DNA of 64,000 bases from Pomphorhynchus laevis. Its lineage: Eukaryota > Acanthocephala > Palaeacanthocephala > Echinorhynchida > Pomphorhynchidae. The translations under genes were made by a program, and so were the position numbers. The notes beneath the pieces were generated by a model. That model saw only the letters and a program-made list of their open reading frames with translations, was not told where the DNA came from and did not search any database. Within the stretch, counting starts at the first letter, position 1. Every line of letters starts with the position of its first letter. Shown here piece by piece: positions 32,171 through 46,724 of the stretch. The stretch covers positions 1 through 64,000 of the forward strand of contig WNNJ02002958.1 in NCBI GenBank assembly GCA_012934845.2, given 5' to 3'.

Positions 32171-33894
32171 GACAATTCGACTGTGAATGATAATGAATCG
32201 CTGCATTATGTAGAGTGTTCCATGACAGATTGCCCTGTGTGAACTACTGTTTGGCTACCTCTTCGTCTTCCTTCAAATTTTCTAGATAGAGATTTTCTAT
32301 GCGGATTCTGTTCAGCATCTCTTCGTAAAGAATTGATAGTTTCAAAGAATGATCAATCGTCTATCAGCCATGGCAATTCAAATAGTATCGTTTGTGACAA
32401 AGATGTTAGTGAAATACAATTCGAACGAAACTGTGGCAAACATCGAAACGAATAATTATTACCATCAAATGAAGAAAGCGGTCGATTTACAGACAATTTC
32501 CAAACATTGCAAGAGCAACACGTTGTCACAGACTTCCTGCAAATCGAAAATGAATCATTAAATCTAACATCCAACTCATTAATCAATATGTCATCATCGA
32601 TTATCGAAAATAACAGTTTGGACAATGTCAATCTTATCAATAACGGAAATTTGGATAGTGGAAACCTACAACGATCGTACAGTCAATCCGGTATCAATTC
32701 AAGCTTCTCAGCAACTCTTACTAATCCAGATGTATTTACTGATCCAATCAATGTTTATTCACCTAAGCGCTCTACATATGCTAACAGTCTGGGTCAGTCA
32801 GATGAAGTGTCTCTTAATCACAAAGATTCAAATCAATTCGAGTCATTAGCAAATGTTGAACCTGATACATGTCAAATAACTGAAGTCATTGATAGATCTC
32901 CACATAATCTTGATGGAAAATCAGGGATTTCCTCTGAGCACCACTTTTCCCGCGTACGCAAATATCACGATCCTTGTCGCGCTATCGTTTTCACTAATAT
33001 ACTAGAATATATGTCGGTCAACATACAACATAGATTAGATGACGGCTTATCCAAAGTTCGTGCGATACTATCAATCATTTTGGTAGCGTCACCGAAAGAG
33101 GTAACGTCCAAAATTAAACTATTAGCTTTGTTTCGAATTGGTAAAAAGCAGAATAATCATCCTAGATTATTAAAAGCAATTTTTACCGACGCAGCGGCTG
33201 CCAAATCTATTTTGAGCAACTCCTATCATCTTAAAGGTTCTCCCGTTAGATTACTAAATGATCTTGACAAGTTTGAACGTGAACGTCTTCGGGAGGTTAG
33301 ACAATTATTGAGATCGCGCTTAGATGCAGGAGAAACAAACTTAAGAATTTGGAATTTTTAAACTGTGCGACGAGTGACTCGCTTGAATTGGTCTCCGCTG
33401 TATGTGGATTAGATTTAGCTCCTCTCGTCGCTTCTAGCTTATCCAACATACCCATTACAAATGCATGTGATTACTTAGATGACATTGTTTATTATCAATC
33501 ACCGTTGTGGTCTGCTCTGGCGAAATCCAATAGTGCTAACAGTAAGGGAAATAACACATGTGCTTCAATAGGCTATAGTTCTGTGATCTTGTATACTAAC
33601 GCACGCAGTCTTCTTAATAAAATTCACGAATTGAAGCAACGTATTCAATATTCCCAGCCCTTGTTAATAGCAATAACAGAAAGCTGGCTTAACTCCGATA
33701 TATCTGATCACGAGATTGAAATAGCTAATTATTCTTCTTATCGTGTCGATAGGACCGGAAAGAGAGGTGGTGAGTAGTATTATATGTACATAATAGTGTA
33801 GCGTTTATGACCTTAAGTGCCAAGTCTGAAGGTGGCACAGAAACACTATGGGGCAATATATTACTGTCCGGTCATGTGTTAGTTACTATTGAAA

Positions 33895-36800
33895 AAAAAG
33901 GTTTATTTAAAGTGACAAATGCGTGCCAGCGCACGCTTACATGACTACAACAAAACAAAAATGTAAATCATGTGTCGAGAAGGTGTGAACGGAGGAGGTG
34001 TTTGAATGTGATAAAGGAGGGGGCGCAGCGGACGTCGAAAGGGAGTTGATTCCAGGCGAGTGAGGCGGCGACGAGGAAGGATCGGAGATCATAGTTTTTG
34101 GAGTAATTGGGAACGTGGAGTAAGAGAGTATGATGGGAACGCAGTGATAGCGAGGTAGGGCGAGCGTCGTCTAAGAAAGGAAAGTTGATGAACGATGGGG
34201 AGCCGATAGCGAGGAGTCGAAAAGTTACGAGGAGAAGGAGAAGTTTGATGCGGATGTGGATGGTGGGCAAGGAGATATGTGGATGTGTGGTCGAAGCGAC
34301 GGAGACGAAAGAGCACTCGAACGGCGGAGTTGATTATTTGTTGTAGGGATAGGATGATGGATTTTGGGGAATTGGCGAAAAGGCTAAGGCAGTAATCGAT
34401 TTTAGTGAAAAGAAGCTATGAAAGAAGATACACAAGAACGGAATTCGATAAGGGGGCGGATACGGCCGATGTCACGGAATATTTAATTAGACGAGCGGAC
34501 CTTGTCATGGACGAAGGGTTTAAGGGAAAGTTAATTATCGAAATGGAAGCCTAAGGAGGACGGACTGGTCGACAATGTCGAATGCGGAGGAGAGGTCGAG
34601 GGAGATGATAACACTATATAGAGCCTTGTCTTGAGAAATGAGTGAGTCGTTGTAAACTTTCATGCAGGCGATTTCCGTGGAGTGATTAGAGCGGAAAGCG
34701 GATTGGAAAGGAGGGTACAGATTGGATGAGGAGAGATAAGCCTTGATCTGTATTAAGATAATGCACTCTAAGAACTTAGAAAGTGTAGGGAGTAGTGAAA
34801 TGGGCGATAGCTAGAAGGAAGGGAGGGGTCAAGCGATTGCGGATTTTAGTGTGAATGGAAGATACGACTGCGGATGGACGAATTAAACAAGGTTGTGAGA
34901 AAAGGGGATATCGATGAGCATATGGATTTTAATATGTGAGTAGGCAGGGTATCGGCAGGTGAGGTTTTGTTGGGCAAGGACATGAGGACAGATGATACTT
35001 CTGTAGGTGAGACAGGGAGAAGATGAAAGAGTTCCGGAAGGATGAGGCTAGGCGGGGCAGAGTGGGATAGGATGGATACCGGGGTGTGAGAGAGCAACGT
35101 GGATACTTTAGTCTGGAGAAATAACGAATAATCATTGGCATTGATGTTGCACGGCGAAGAGGAGCGAGCAAGGATTGAGTTAAAAGTATGCCAGAGAGTC
35201 TTAGAGTTGAATGGAGTGAAGATTTTATGCTGTCAGAAAGAGTTGCATTTGGTACGTAGTAGGTTGAGATGAGACTGGCGAAGAGCAAGATAGGAATCAC
35301 GGAAAGACGGAGTGATCGAGCGGAAATCACGTCTGAGAGAGCGGTGATAGACTCGAAAAGCATGGCGGAGTCGACGCTTTGAGATTAGGCATTGGATGTC
35401 AACCATGGGGCACGGTGCTAGCGACGGTGTGGGTGAGACTTGAAGGGCAAGATAAGATCGATAGTGGAAGTGAGTTCAGAGTCGAAAAGAAAGGCGAGAT
35501 CGTGAGGAGATGAATATGTTATTGTGGGATAGGATAGAGAGGATTTGAGTAAGGCAGAGCGTTGAAGGGAGAGGTCAAGATTTCTCCAAGGGCGACGTAG
35601 GATTGTAGGTGTGTGAGGAGGGGTGTGATTGTGAGTGAGATCAAGGGTGATAATAAAGTGAACGGATAGACCAGGATCAGAGATGGACAGTGAGGTGTAG
35701 GCATCAAAATGATCGGGAACAGCGATGATATCAAGTGCCCCACCACGGATATGTGTGGGGGCTGTGGAGATTAGTTTGTAATTGTAGTTGGATAGAATGT
35801 TGATGAACCGGATGGAATCCGTGAAAGATGGGCGGTCTAAGCGGATGTTGAAGTCGCCTAGACCGAGTGAAGGGTTTGAGGATAAAGAACAATGAGAAAG
35901 GAGGTCAGCGAGTTCGGTAAAAAATAAGGATGTAGGAGCTGATGAATCAGGTCGGTATACAATGGCGAGATCTAGAGTGATCGGGTAAGAAGAACGACAA
36001 GTGAGCAATTTAAAAGAGCAAGGACTGAAAAAGGGATTGATTTTGCTGAGAGACGCGGGGTGTCACGCGAATGCGATGATGCCGCCATGATTAGAGTATT
36101 TAGAAGGGCATGAGCTGAGGGGGCGGGCGGATTTGACTAGGGAGCAACCGGTCGAGAGCAGACGGCGAATGGAAAGGTCGTCAGAATTTGAGTGCCAGTA
36201 TTTGGTGAGGCAGAAGAGATCGATGGATTGCTTGATGAATTGGTTGAGGATAATACCGGATTTATTAAGAATATCATCAACTCCCAGCTCTCCTTGACTC
36301 CCAGATCTTGTGTTGAGGAGGCTGAGGCGGAAACCTTTTGTGGTGAAGAAAGGGGCTAGTGGAGAAGACACATAGGAGAGATGGAGCGCCATCGAATTTT
36401 TAAGCAGGTGTGGACAACTTGAAAATTTTCGTCGATGTTTCGGATGGATAGAGATGTTTCGCCGTTTTCCTCGCGACGGCGTTTTTTGATTCGGGCAGAT
36501 GAGAGTTGAGCGATTTCGGATGGGGTGCGATTGGGAAAAATGAGAGTGGCTGAAAAGGACATGAGTTTGAATCTTTGGGAGAGGACAGAAGACGCGTGAG
36601 AACAATGCTTGAAAACAATTTTTAGAAGAGGGGGCTGGGAAGGATTAGATTGAGAAGATTTTTTTAAGCGGATGAATGCGACAGGAGAGATGTTGAAAAA
36701 GGATGGTTTATCCGCGGGAACAAGAGACGAAAGGATGGATCTGAATGCGGAAACATCGTGGTCGAGACGTGCTTGTGGAGATAAAGAGGTGGAAGGAGTG

Positions 36801-37455
36801 ATATTAGTGACGATGACGCAACGATCGCGAGAAGGAAAGCGTTTACGTTAAGGAGGACGAGTAACGTGAGTTGGTGAAATCACGATAGGAGAGCTGGGAG
36901 TTGAGGATATTAAGGGAGTAGGTTTAACGGCCGAAAACAAAGAGGATTTGAATAATAGAGATGGTGGTGAGCGATGTGAGGAAAGGTTATGAGTGGAAGG
37001 ATTGTGGAGGTTGGTGGAGGTGATTATAATTAAGGGATGTAGGTTATTAAGAAATGAGACAGTAGGGAAGATACGGGGTGTCGGGAAGTGAGGACATGGG
37101 ATTAGAAGTGCATGTGATGACAAGATCAGTGGGTTGACAATAAATATCAGAAACGACTGGTGGTTTGAGTGGACACATTAGAGGTTGATATGTTCTTATG
37201 GGAAAGGTCGCGTATGAGTTTGTTAGCACAAAAGCCGCATATGAAGTCTTATTTAGACTTACTACTGTCTCAAGCGATTGTAGTCCATACGCTGCAGTCG
37301 TGTGTTGAGAATGTACTTGTAGTTGAACACAGTTGGTGTCGTTCTTGGCTGTTTTATTACGTCCTCCCATCGAATTCATTGTGTGTTAAAACTGTTAAAT
37401 TTGCTGGATTGATCTAGAACTGGATGAATCTGGAACTGGATTGATCTGGAATGTG
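33895..37455 (-). mobile_element. L2-like LINE, family C, near full length but decayed
   Basis: In minus order: a 5' tandem array GAACTGGAT... (37455-37415); ORF1 pieces (37379-36356) with a KRKR-poor linker and a C-terminal LSIRNIDENFQVVHT; endonuclease pieces (36605-35418) with LGDFNIRLDRPSF and SVH where SDH is expected; pre-RT and early RT (35363-34846); then the C-terminal domain (34316-33968). Between 34575 and 34555 the sequence jumps from the motif A region (DIVDQSVL equivalent) straight to the post-palm block, so the palm with YADD is deleted. Many frame changes are present. The 3' hairpin is at 33921-33936. It sits inside the CR1-like family E LINE. Confidence 0.88.
37415..37455 (-). 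repeat. Short tandem array in the family C 5' region
   Basis: About two and a half units of GAACTGGATNNATCTG. It is the counterpart of the four-unit array at 11668-11752, with a shorter unit. Confidence 0.6.
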
Positions 37456-38021
37456 TGTTTAAACTGTTAAAATTTTTGTCTTACATTGGTCTTATATATC
37501 TTAGTCCAAGAATGGATGTTTGTTCCATAGTTGATAGTTCGGATCCCGTTGTAATGTTGTAGTAGTGGGTGATCTAAATATGCCTTCTATAGACTGGACT
37601 AACTTGATATGCTTAGATAACAATAATAATTCATCAGCATTTCTTGATACTATCAATTTTCTTAATCTAACGCAACATGTCTCAATGTTTACTCGTTTCT
37701 CTGAAGACCATTAATCTTTGTTTGATATTTGTCTCACTTCCGATAAATATTTGGTCACTGATGTAACATATTTGGATCCCCTAGGCAGCTCTGACCATTC
37801 TGTTATTCGCTTTAATACAAACTTGTCTAATATATTGTCACAACCTGAGCTTTCATGTATGCATGTACAATGTTTCAAAATCAATTTCAGTTTAGTACGT
37901 CAATCCCTTCTCGGTACAAATCGGTATAATCCATTGATTTTTGGAGTTGAATCATCTTGGCAACAATTTGAAACCCTGATGATATCGCTCCTTCTACGTT
38001 TCTCACCTCGTAACCGTATCT

Positions 38022-39088
38022 AAACTCCTTGAGCGTCTCGTTCTCAAGCAAGTTAATACATATCTCTATTCCTCTAACTTATTTCCTCCCTTCCAAGCCG
38101 CTTTTCGCTCTAATTACTCTACCGAAATTGCATGTCTTAAAGTTTATAACGACTTACTCATATCGCGCGATCATAAATTATGTAGTGTCATAGTTTCTCT
38201 TGATCTATCGTCTGCTTTTGACATCGTCGATCACTCGATTCTTCTCCATCGCCTTCGTCATGATTATGGCTTCTCTTTACCCACTGTATCATGGTTTTCT
38301 TCATATCTATCAAACCGTACATTTCGCGTATATTCTAACTCTTCTTTCTACCATCCTTCATCGATCCCATCCGGTGTTCCACAAGGCTCCGTATTAGGCC
38401 CTATGCTTTTCTCTCTTCTTCTTGGTGATTTGTCTTCGATTTCTCATAAATTTAACTTCCATGTTATGCAATATGCTGATGACATTCTCATCTATGCTCA
38501 TGCACCTGTTTATCGTATTCACGATCTTAGTGTTTCTGCTTCGGACTGTCTTGTCGCAATTTCCAATTACCTTTCTTCCCTTCGCCTTTCTCTGAATCCT
38601 GATAAATCCAAAATTATGTGGATCCTACCTCAACGCCTCGGCTTAGAACCTCCCTCCGTATCATTAAATTCTACAATTCTTCCTATCGTTGATAATATCG
38701 TTTTCCTAGGCTTCCATTTCGACAACCGACTTTCACTTAAACCTTTCGTTTGAGATAAAGTACGCTCATCTACCTTAATACTCTGCAACCTCCGTCAAGT
38801 TCGTAAATTGATCGATTTCTCTTGTATGACTCATATCTTCTCTCCTTTTTTATAAACTCGATTATTGTCTTAGTCTATTTTCTAATTCACCTAAATCCAC
38901 TCTTCTTCCCCTACAACGCATCGTCAACGCAGCCGTCCGAATTCTCCTCCGTCTTCGTCGTTTTGATCATACATTTCACCATCTTGTTTCTCTCGATTTG
39001 ACTACAATTTATTGTCGTGTTCAAATTCGTCTTCTTCTCGTTGCTTTCCGCCTTGTAAATTTTCATACCCCTTCATTTCAGCTATACG
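38022..39088 (+). mobile_element. L2-like LINE, family A, internal fragment
   Basis: Nearly identical to part of the intact ORF2: from LLERLVLKQVNTYLY through LDLSSAFDIVDH, SGVPQGSVLGPML, QYADDILIY and LLRLRRFDH to FHTPSF. It is truncated at both ends. A stop interrupts the frame after LSLKPFV (38753), and others lie near 38855. Both truncation points abut unrelated sequence, so it may be a rearranged piece rather than a simple insertion. Confidence 0.88.
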
Positions 39089-39817
39089 AGCTTGCAGCGA
39101 CCTCCGAAGAAGGAGCTATTTTCAGTTCGTATAATATACGTTTCGTAAGTTTAGCTCGATTAAATTGATCACGTAATCGAGTAAACGAACTTCTAAAAGA
39201 ACGATTTCAAGTAACAATTTTAAATATTATATTATTCGCTTTAAACAGGTTTTTTAAATCTGCATCTAACCACATGACTGTGCTTTACAAATAACAGTCT
39301 TTAGAGCAATCATATCCAAGATGGAGATTTTTTTAGAAGATAAATTTTGATAGAAGATAAAAAAAATTAAAATGACACTCGGTCTTAATATTCTGCCAAG
39401 TGTATAATATTCATTCGCAAAACGTCAAAATCGATATTAAATTAACTTTATATAATGTGCTTTTTGTATTATATCTTCAGTGTTTATACGCTTTAGGTTA
39501 ATCATATAATCAAATTTAATGCGAACCTAAATATCAAATTTTTCAAAATTTTTAATTAAAAAAAATTAAAATTTGATTTTTTTTAATTTCCTTTATTTAG
39601 CTGATTACTGAATGCTGATTTTCAGTGTCTCTTTAAATATTTTAGCGATTTTCAAATAACAAATATAAATACCGAATAGATAAGATTGTTATTTTATTAA
39701 CCTTTATTTTTATTTAGCTCTAAGCGTTCAGTTGGGGATTTAATTTTCGATATAATACTATATGCTCAATTTTTAGCTGAACGGCGATAAAACGCTATAA
39801 CAAAAAATATTAATTTT
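39089..39817 (+). other. Noncoding AT-rich tract with repeated TTTAGC
   Basis: There is no conserved coding sequence. TTTAGC occurs at about 39596, 39641, 39713, 39772 and 39816, each time on the plus strand. It appears to be one region with 40913-42500, now split by the L2-like fragment. Confidence 0.5.
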
Positions 39818-40912
39818 TAGCTTTTTGAGAACCTGGAGTAAGAAGGTATGACGGGAAGACAGCGATAGCGAAGTGCGGCGAGTGTCGTCTAAGAAAGACT
39901 GATGAACGATGGGGAGCCGACAGCGATGAGACGAAAAGTTACGAGAAGAAGGCGGAGTTTGATGCGGATGTGGATGGTGGGCCAGGGGAGTTGAGCACGA
40001 TGTGTGGATGTGTGGTCGAAGCGACAGAGACAAAAGAGCCCTCGAATGGTGGAGTTGATTATTCGTTGTAGGGATAGAATGATGGATTTTGGAGAATTTG
40101 CGAAAAGGCCGAGGCAGTAATCGATTTTAGGGAAGAGAAGCGATGAAAGAAGAGACATACAATAACGGAAGTCGATAAGGGGCGGATACAGCGGATGTCA
40201 CGGAGAATTAAGTTAGACGAGCGGACCTTGTCACGACCGAAGGCATTAAGGGAAATGTGATCATCGAAATGGAAGCTTAATAAAGTGAGATTGTGGACTA
40301 TGGTGATGATTGATGATGCAAAAGATACAGGCGGAGGATATATGCTAGGTTGACGGGGGCGGATCTACATTATTTTTGAATTGTTTGTGTTTAGAATCAG
40401 ACGAAGATGGGAGAGACGTTTGTAGATAGAAGAAAGATAATTGGAGGCAGAATTTGCGATATCATGTATGCGATGGGCGAGTGCATGATCATAGATGAAG
40501 ATTTCATCGGCGTATTGCATGACGTCAAAGGAGTAAGGTTTGATTCTCTCTCCGTTTGATAATCGGAGTGAGATCGCCAAGCAGAAGAGAGAAAAGCAGG
40601 GGATCTTGGACTGAACCTTGTGGGTACCGCAGACAATAGGGATGGGAGGAGAGGATGATGAATTAGAACAAACACGAAAAGAACGATCAGATAGATATGA
40701 GGCAAGTCATGCTACGGAGGAGGAAAAACGCCCTAATCATAACGAAGGCGAGAAAAGAGGATGGAGTTATCGACGATGTCGAAGGCCGAGTAGAGCTCGA
40801 GGGAGGTGAGAACACTATATAGACCCTTGCCATGAGAGATGAGTAGGTCGTTGTTTACGACCATGCAGGTGATTTTGGTGGAGTGATTAGAGCAGAAAGC
40901 GGATTGATGGTT
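39818..40912 (-). mobile_element. L2-like LINE fragment related to family C
   Basis: The minus strand encodes QYADEIFIYDHALAHRIHDI (40580-40365) and LLFPKIDYCLGLFANSPKS with ILSLQRIINSTIRGL (40158-39889). Degraded GVPQG-like and AFD-like sequence follows towards 40880. The 3' end including the hairpin is missing, and the element stops abruptly at 39818. Several frames are broken. Confidence 0.8.
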
Positions 40913-40950
40913 AAAATGGTTATAATGGTTAAAATGGATTAAATGGTTAT
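40903..40950 (+). repeat. Short ATGGTTAAA tandem repeat
   Basis: Four imperfect units of TAAAATGGTTA at the 5' edge of the L2-like fragment, possibly the filler of a junction. Confidence 0.5.
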
Positions 40951-42500
40951 TCTGTATGGCTTGTTCATTTCGTTCAAATGTGTATCGGTTTAATCTTAGT
41001 GTATATTTTGTAAAAATTAATAAGGTACATGCTCTATATTTAAAATGTTCGTCTTGCTGTTGTTTTTGATATCCTATTTAGTTGATCCAACAAATCTTTG
41101 ATTTTTGATCCTATTTTGTAGTCTGTTTTTTGGTGTTTAATAAATCTTTGACGTATATTTTTCTAGGTTATTCTAAGCTTAGTCGAAGACGTGTAGTTAT
41201 TTATATTAGTTATATCTCGATTGTATGTTTAGCCTTAACCGTTTATACCGTTTTGTATATTTCCTTTAAAGGTAGTATCTTTATTGAGTATCTGTACCCC
41301 TAAAGATCTGCATATTTATGTAAATGTATACATTTACATATGTATACCTGTATGCGATTTACAAACGACCTAGTGATTTCCCAGCATCTGAAGTGCAAGT
41401 ATTCGTAATTCTTTTAGTGCCCTCGGTTAGGAACCAATATTTTTGTAAGTTTATTAAATATTTATAAATTTATGTAATAAAATAAATAAAATTCTTAAAA
41501 TTAAATGATATTTTTTATTGTTTAGCTATTTGTTTAGCCTGATTGTCACAATAGCTATTTTATGAACTTTAAAAACTTGTTGCATAAGAAAACCATTTTT
41601 ATTAAACTATAATAGATGTTCGGATAAATAATATGACATGAACCGGTTTGTAGCCTTTTATATTTAGAATTTATGCATTTAGCGACTATTTAGCATGCAC
41701 CTTTCCGATACGACATTACAGTTTTAGGTTATTCAGCTAAACAGCATTAAAAGAAGTGCTCTTTGATAAAACTATTTTGGCTATTTTTGCCTTTTAGCTG
41801 ATTATAATACCATAGTAGCTTTTACTTCAAGGGTCTTTGTTTAGATTATAGAAAGTTCTATTTTGTTTTGGCTGTTTGAACCAGTCAAATAAACAAAGTC
41901 CAGTATCTTTTATGTACTTTAGCATTTTAGCTTTATACACTTAACTCGCATCTTCGATTTATACCAGGAGTTATAGTCTCGGCCGTTTAGGATACACGAG
42001 TTGTCAAATAGTTAACATGGTTTAAAAGCGAATGATTTTTAATTTAGCCATTTACTTTTAGCCTTCGGTGCTTAATTGAGTCATTAACATCTTATTCGTT
42101 TTAGCGATGATGTGATACAGTTTTGATCGGTCCAAATGACGTCACTTACAATGTCATGAAAATAGTTTTCAAATTCTTTAGACATCTTTTTTTAGCTTTA
42201 AGCATTTAGTGGGTTTCGTCCGCCGTCTGTTCAGATTGGATGCAGTCATAATTGTTTTTATTTAGAATATCAGTTTACAGTAAATAGGTGAATTTTATTT
42301 TCTAGCGATATAGCGTTCAGTTATCGGTTCCTGTTACAGTTTATGTAAAATTCAATTTTTTATGTCGATTGATTTCTAGTCCTACCAAAATGTAGAATAT
42401 TATTTAGCCACCAATTATTTATTCCTTTCATTAACAAATTCTTTAACAGATTATTATTTAGCACTTTATAGCAAAATAAAAGTGTAAAATCAAATGGATT
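40913..42500 (+). other. TTTAGC-rich noncoding tract
   Basis: No open frame of note and no transposon domain. TTTAGC appears about fourteen times on the plus strand, with pairs at 41521/41532 and 41918/41925, and almost never on the minus strand. Chance expectation is roughly one in this length at this base composition. The surroundings are unique rather than tandem, so it is not a simple satellite. What it does is unknown. Confidence 0.5.
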
Positions 42501-43086
42501 CCTCTACATTCTTAAGTGTAGAGACACGGGTATTGTATATGTTGAAAAATATAATACTTACCCATCAAACATACATTTTTATCAAAGTTTGTTACTTTCT
42601 GACGATAATTATTATAACTGTTGGATAAGCTTGAATATCATCAAATATTCAAATTTTAAAACACTAGCCGTATGCCGAATAAATCATCGTAGCCTAATTC
42701 TTAATATTGACATACTTTTCTTAAATTTTTTGTTTTTATTCTTGACTTAACAATTTTGTTTCTTTGAATTTCATTTCTGCTCACTTTATCAGCTAATGCA
42801 ATATTATTAATTGAATTGAGAATAAGGTCGAGAAAATATCGATTATTTTATTGATTATTTTATTCGATTATTTTATCGATTATTTTATTATTATTTAATC
42901 ATCACTTGTCATCAACAGGAATACAGTTTAAATTAGCTCTAGAATATTAAAATAGCCACATAACAGATTCAGACTTATTACAACATGACTGCTTCGATTA
43001 CGATAAATTAAACAAACAGTATTATCGAAAATTTTAATAAATTAATTTAAATAATTAATAAATACTAAACCCATAGTCTTCAACCA
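42501..43086. other. AT-rich, nothing recognised
   Basis: It contains a short TTATTTTATCGATTA repeat near 42840-42895 but no gene. Confidence 0.4.
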
Positions 43087-43332
43087 TTTCGATTATATAG
43101 TTTTATTGGAACAAAGAAAAAAAGTTTCCTTCGTTTGAAAAAATTCAATATTTCGATAGCTCCTGCTATCATCAGGATTGTAGTAATTTTTTTATTGTAA
43201 TCATGATAAGCCATCGAAATATTAAATTTTTCCTGCTATCATCTATTGTAATTCTGATTGTGAAGGCAGGAGCTATCGAAATATTGATTTTTTTTAAATA
43301 AAGGGAAATTATTTTCTTCTTTGTTCCGGTAA
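43087..43332. repeat. Foldback repeat with three hammerhead-like motifs
   Basis: The ends are inverted copies: GGAACAAAGAAAA at about 43109 and TTCTTCTTTGTTCC at about 43328. Inside, the motif with GATAGC-AGGA-GCTATC followed by GAAATATT occurs on the minus strand (43178-43144, preceded by CTGAT). It occurs in weaker form twice on the plus strand (about 43203-43228 and 43240-43290). CTGATGA, a short stem and GAAA are the hammerhead core order, and such motifs occur at Penelope-like element ends. The stem is displaced by two bases from canonical, so catalysis is uncertain. Confidence 0.45.
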
Positions 43333-43970
43333 ATCTATATAAAATAAGTTGTTTCTACTATATTTTTGTGGACAACATTTCTTTTCTACAAAAATGTGAA
43401 ATTATCGATTCCTTACAATTAAAAAAAGGTTGTGTTTGCATTTTCTAATGACAAAAATGGTAATATTCTTAAAAATCAAAGTAAAATTAAATTACTTAAT
43501 TTAATCTAATTTCAATAAATTCCAACTTTATTTAATACAAAATTATTAAAATGAAAACAAATTAAAGTAAAACAGTAAAGGTGCATATATTACAAGTTTT
43601 GAAAAATTTTAAAATGCAATATTCTATCCAATCACATAAAGCTGATTTTAATTGTGTTTTACTATCTAATATATCAATACGCATTAATCAATTCGTTATA
43701 TCAATACGCATTATTATTTTGTTATCGATAATATTATATATTATCAATATAATATTTTTATATTAATTAATAATAATATATTTATTAAATGTTTAATTTT
43801 ATTAATAAATATTAGAGCAATAAAAACGATATTGTGTATCTAACTTATTTCTTATATCCTATGATCATTCATATATAAATATTAAAAACATGCACATGGC
43901 GTATATAGAGACAGTTGAATAAAAACTATAAATAATACACGACATCCGAATTCTGTCGATCCCCAAAATG
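43333..43970. other. AT-rich, nothing recognised
   Basis: Only low-complexity open frames such as 43581-43766. No repeat or domain is identifiable. Confidence 0.4.
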
Positions 43971-44215
43971 CAGCTAGGATTGCCCCGTTGGATGGCAACG
44001 CTCAATCTCGGCAGCAAGAATCTATAGCACGTCGTTCTTCACTAACGTTATTCTTCGACCCAATTCATGTATAAAGTCGCGTTCTTTTATACCTAACGCA
44101 CCAAAAGTTATCACATCAACAGGCACGAGTTGGTAGATTGGCGTCAAGTCGGCGTATTTGCTACGCTTCTTGGCCTCTACTCCATTGATTACCACACTAA
44201 GACCGCTGTATTAAG
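43971..44215 (-). mobile_element. Tail of a LINE restriction-like endonuclease domain
   Basis: The minus strand encodes KRSKYADLTPIYQLVPVDV and FGALGIKERDFIHELGRRI, then in another frame LLPRLSVAIQRGNPSCILG. This combination resembles the C-terminal part of the restriction-like endonuclease of R2/NeSL-type LINEs, in which a Lys-rich KxxKY segment belongs to the nuclease fold. A second copy is at 48850-49060. Assignment is from memory of the motif, so it is moderate. Confidence 0.45.
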
Positions 44216-46367
<2,152 letters not shown>

Positions 46368-46586
46368 TATCTGCAAAATGACTGATGTTTCATTCTTTAA
46401 GTGTTTTTAATCTTCTATATATATCTAGATATACAAACAATGTGTTCGTCCTGTTTACTGTTTCGTGTCTAGTATAAATCGGTACTCGCTAACCTTTTTT
46501 AATGTTTTTCATATCCCAAATTATAAATTAACTGTCTAGTGCTTCTGTAAAAACCTACTATAATTCACATTTTTTTGTAATAGACA

Positions 46587-46592
46587 AATAAA
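46587..46592 (+). terminator. Poly(A) signal of the U2AF gene
   Basis: AATAAA lies 220 bp after the stop codon, the first such signal in a T-rich tail region. Confidence 0.6.
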
Positions 46593-46724
46593 TTAAAAGC
46601 AGTAACGTGACCAGAGTGGATACTTAATGCATAAAAGCTTAAATTTTTTATTTTAGCTCCAATTTCCTAACAAATCACCGTCTTTATAGGTATTTCTAGC
46701 TTATTTTGGTTCAACTATTATGAT

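Larger units (their letters stand above)
32170..38015 (+). mobile_element. CR1-like LINE, family E, split by an L2-like insertion
   Basis: Part one (32170-33890) carries ORF1 with a zinc-finger-like start (CSMTDC...FLCGFC near 32215-32320, containing a TGA where a related family has Trp). Its RRM-like end lies at 33000-33361, followed by the endonuclease start (VILYTNARSLLNKIHEL, ITESWLNSDISDHE, 33349-33890). ORF2 overlaps ORF1 by 13 nt and has TTG, not ATG, at that point. Part two (37500-38015) resumes the endonuclease with VVVGDLNMPSIDW and DPLGSSDHSVIRF. The reverse transcriptase is missing, replaced at 38022 by a family A fragment. Confidence 0.85.

Noticed and set aside
39596-42452. TTTAGC motifs as degenerate telomeric repeats
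   Set aside because: They are dispersed and not in tandem, and do not match TTAGG or TTAGGC arrays.
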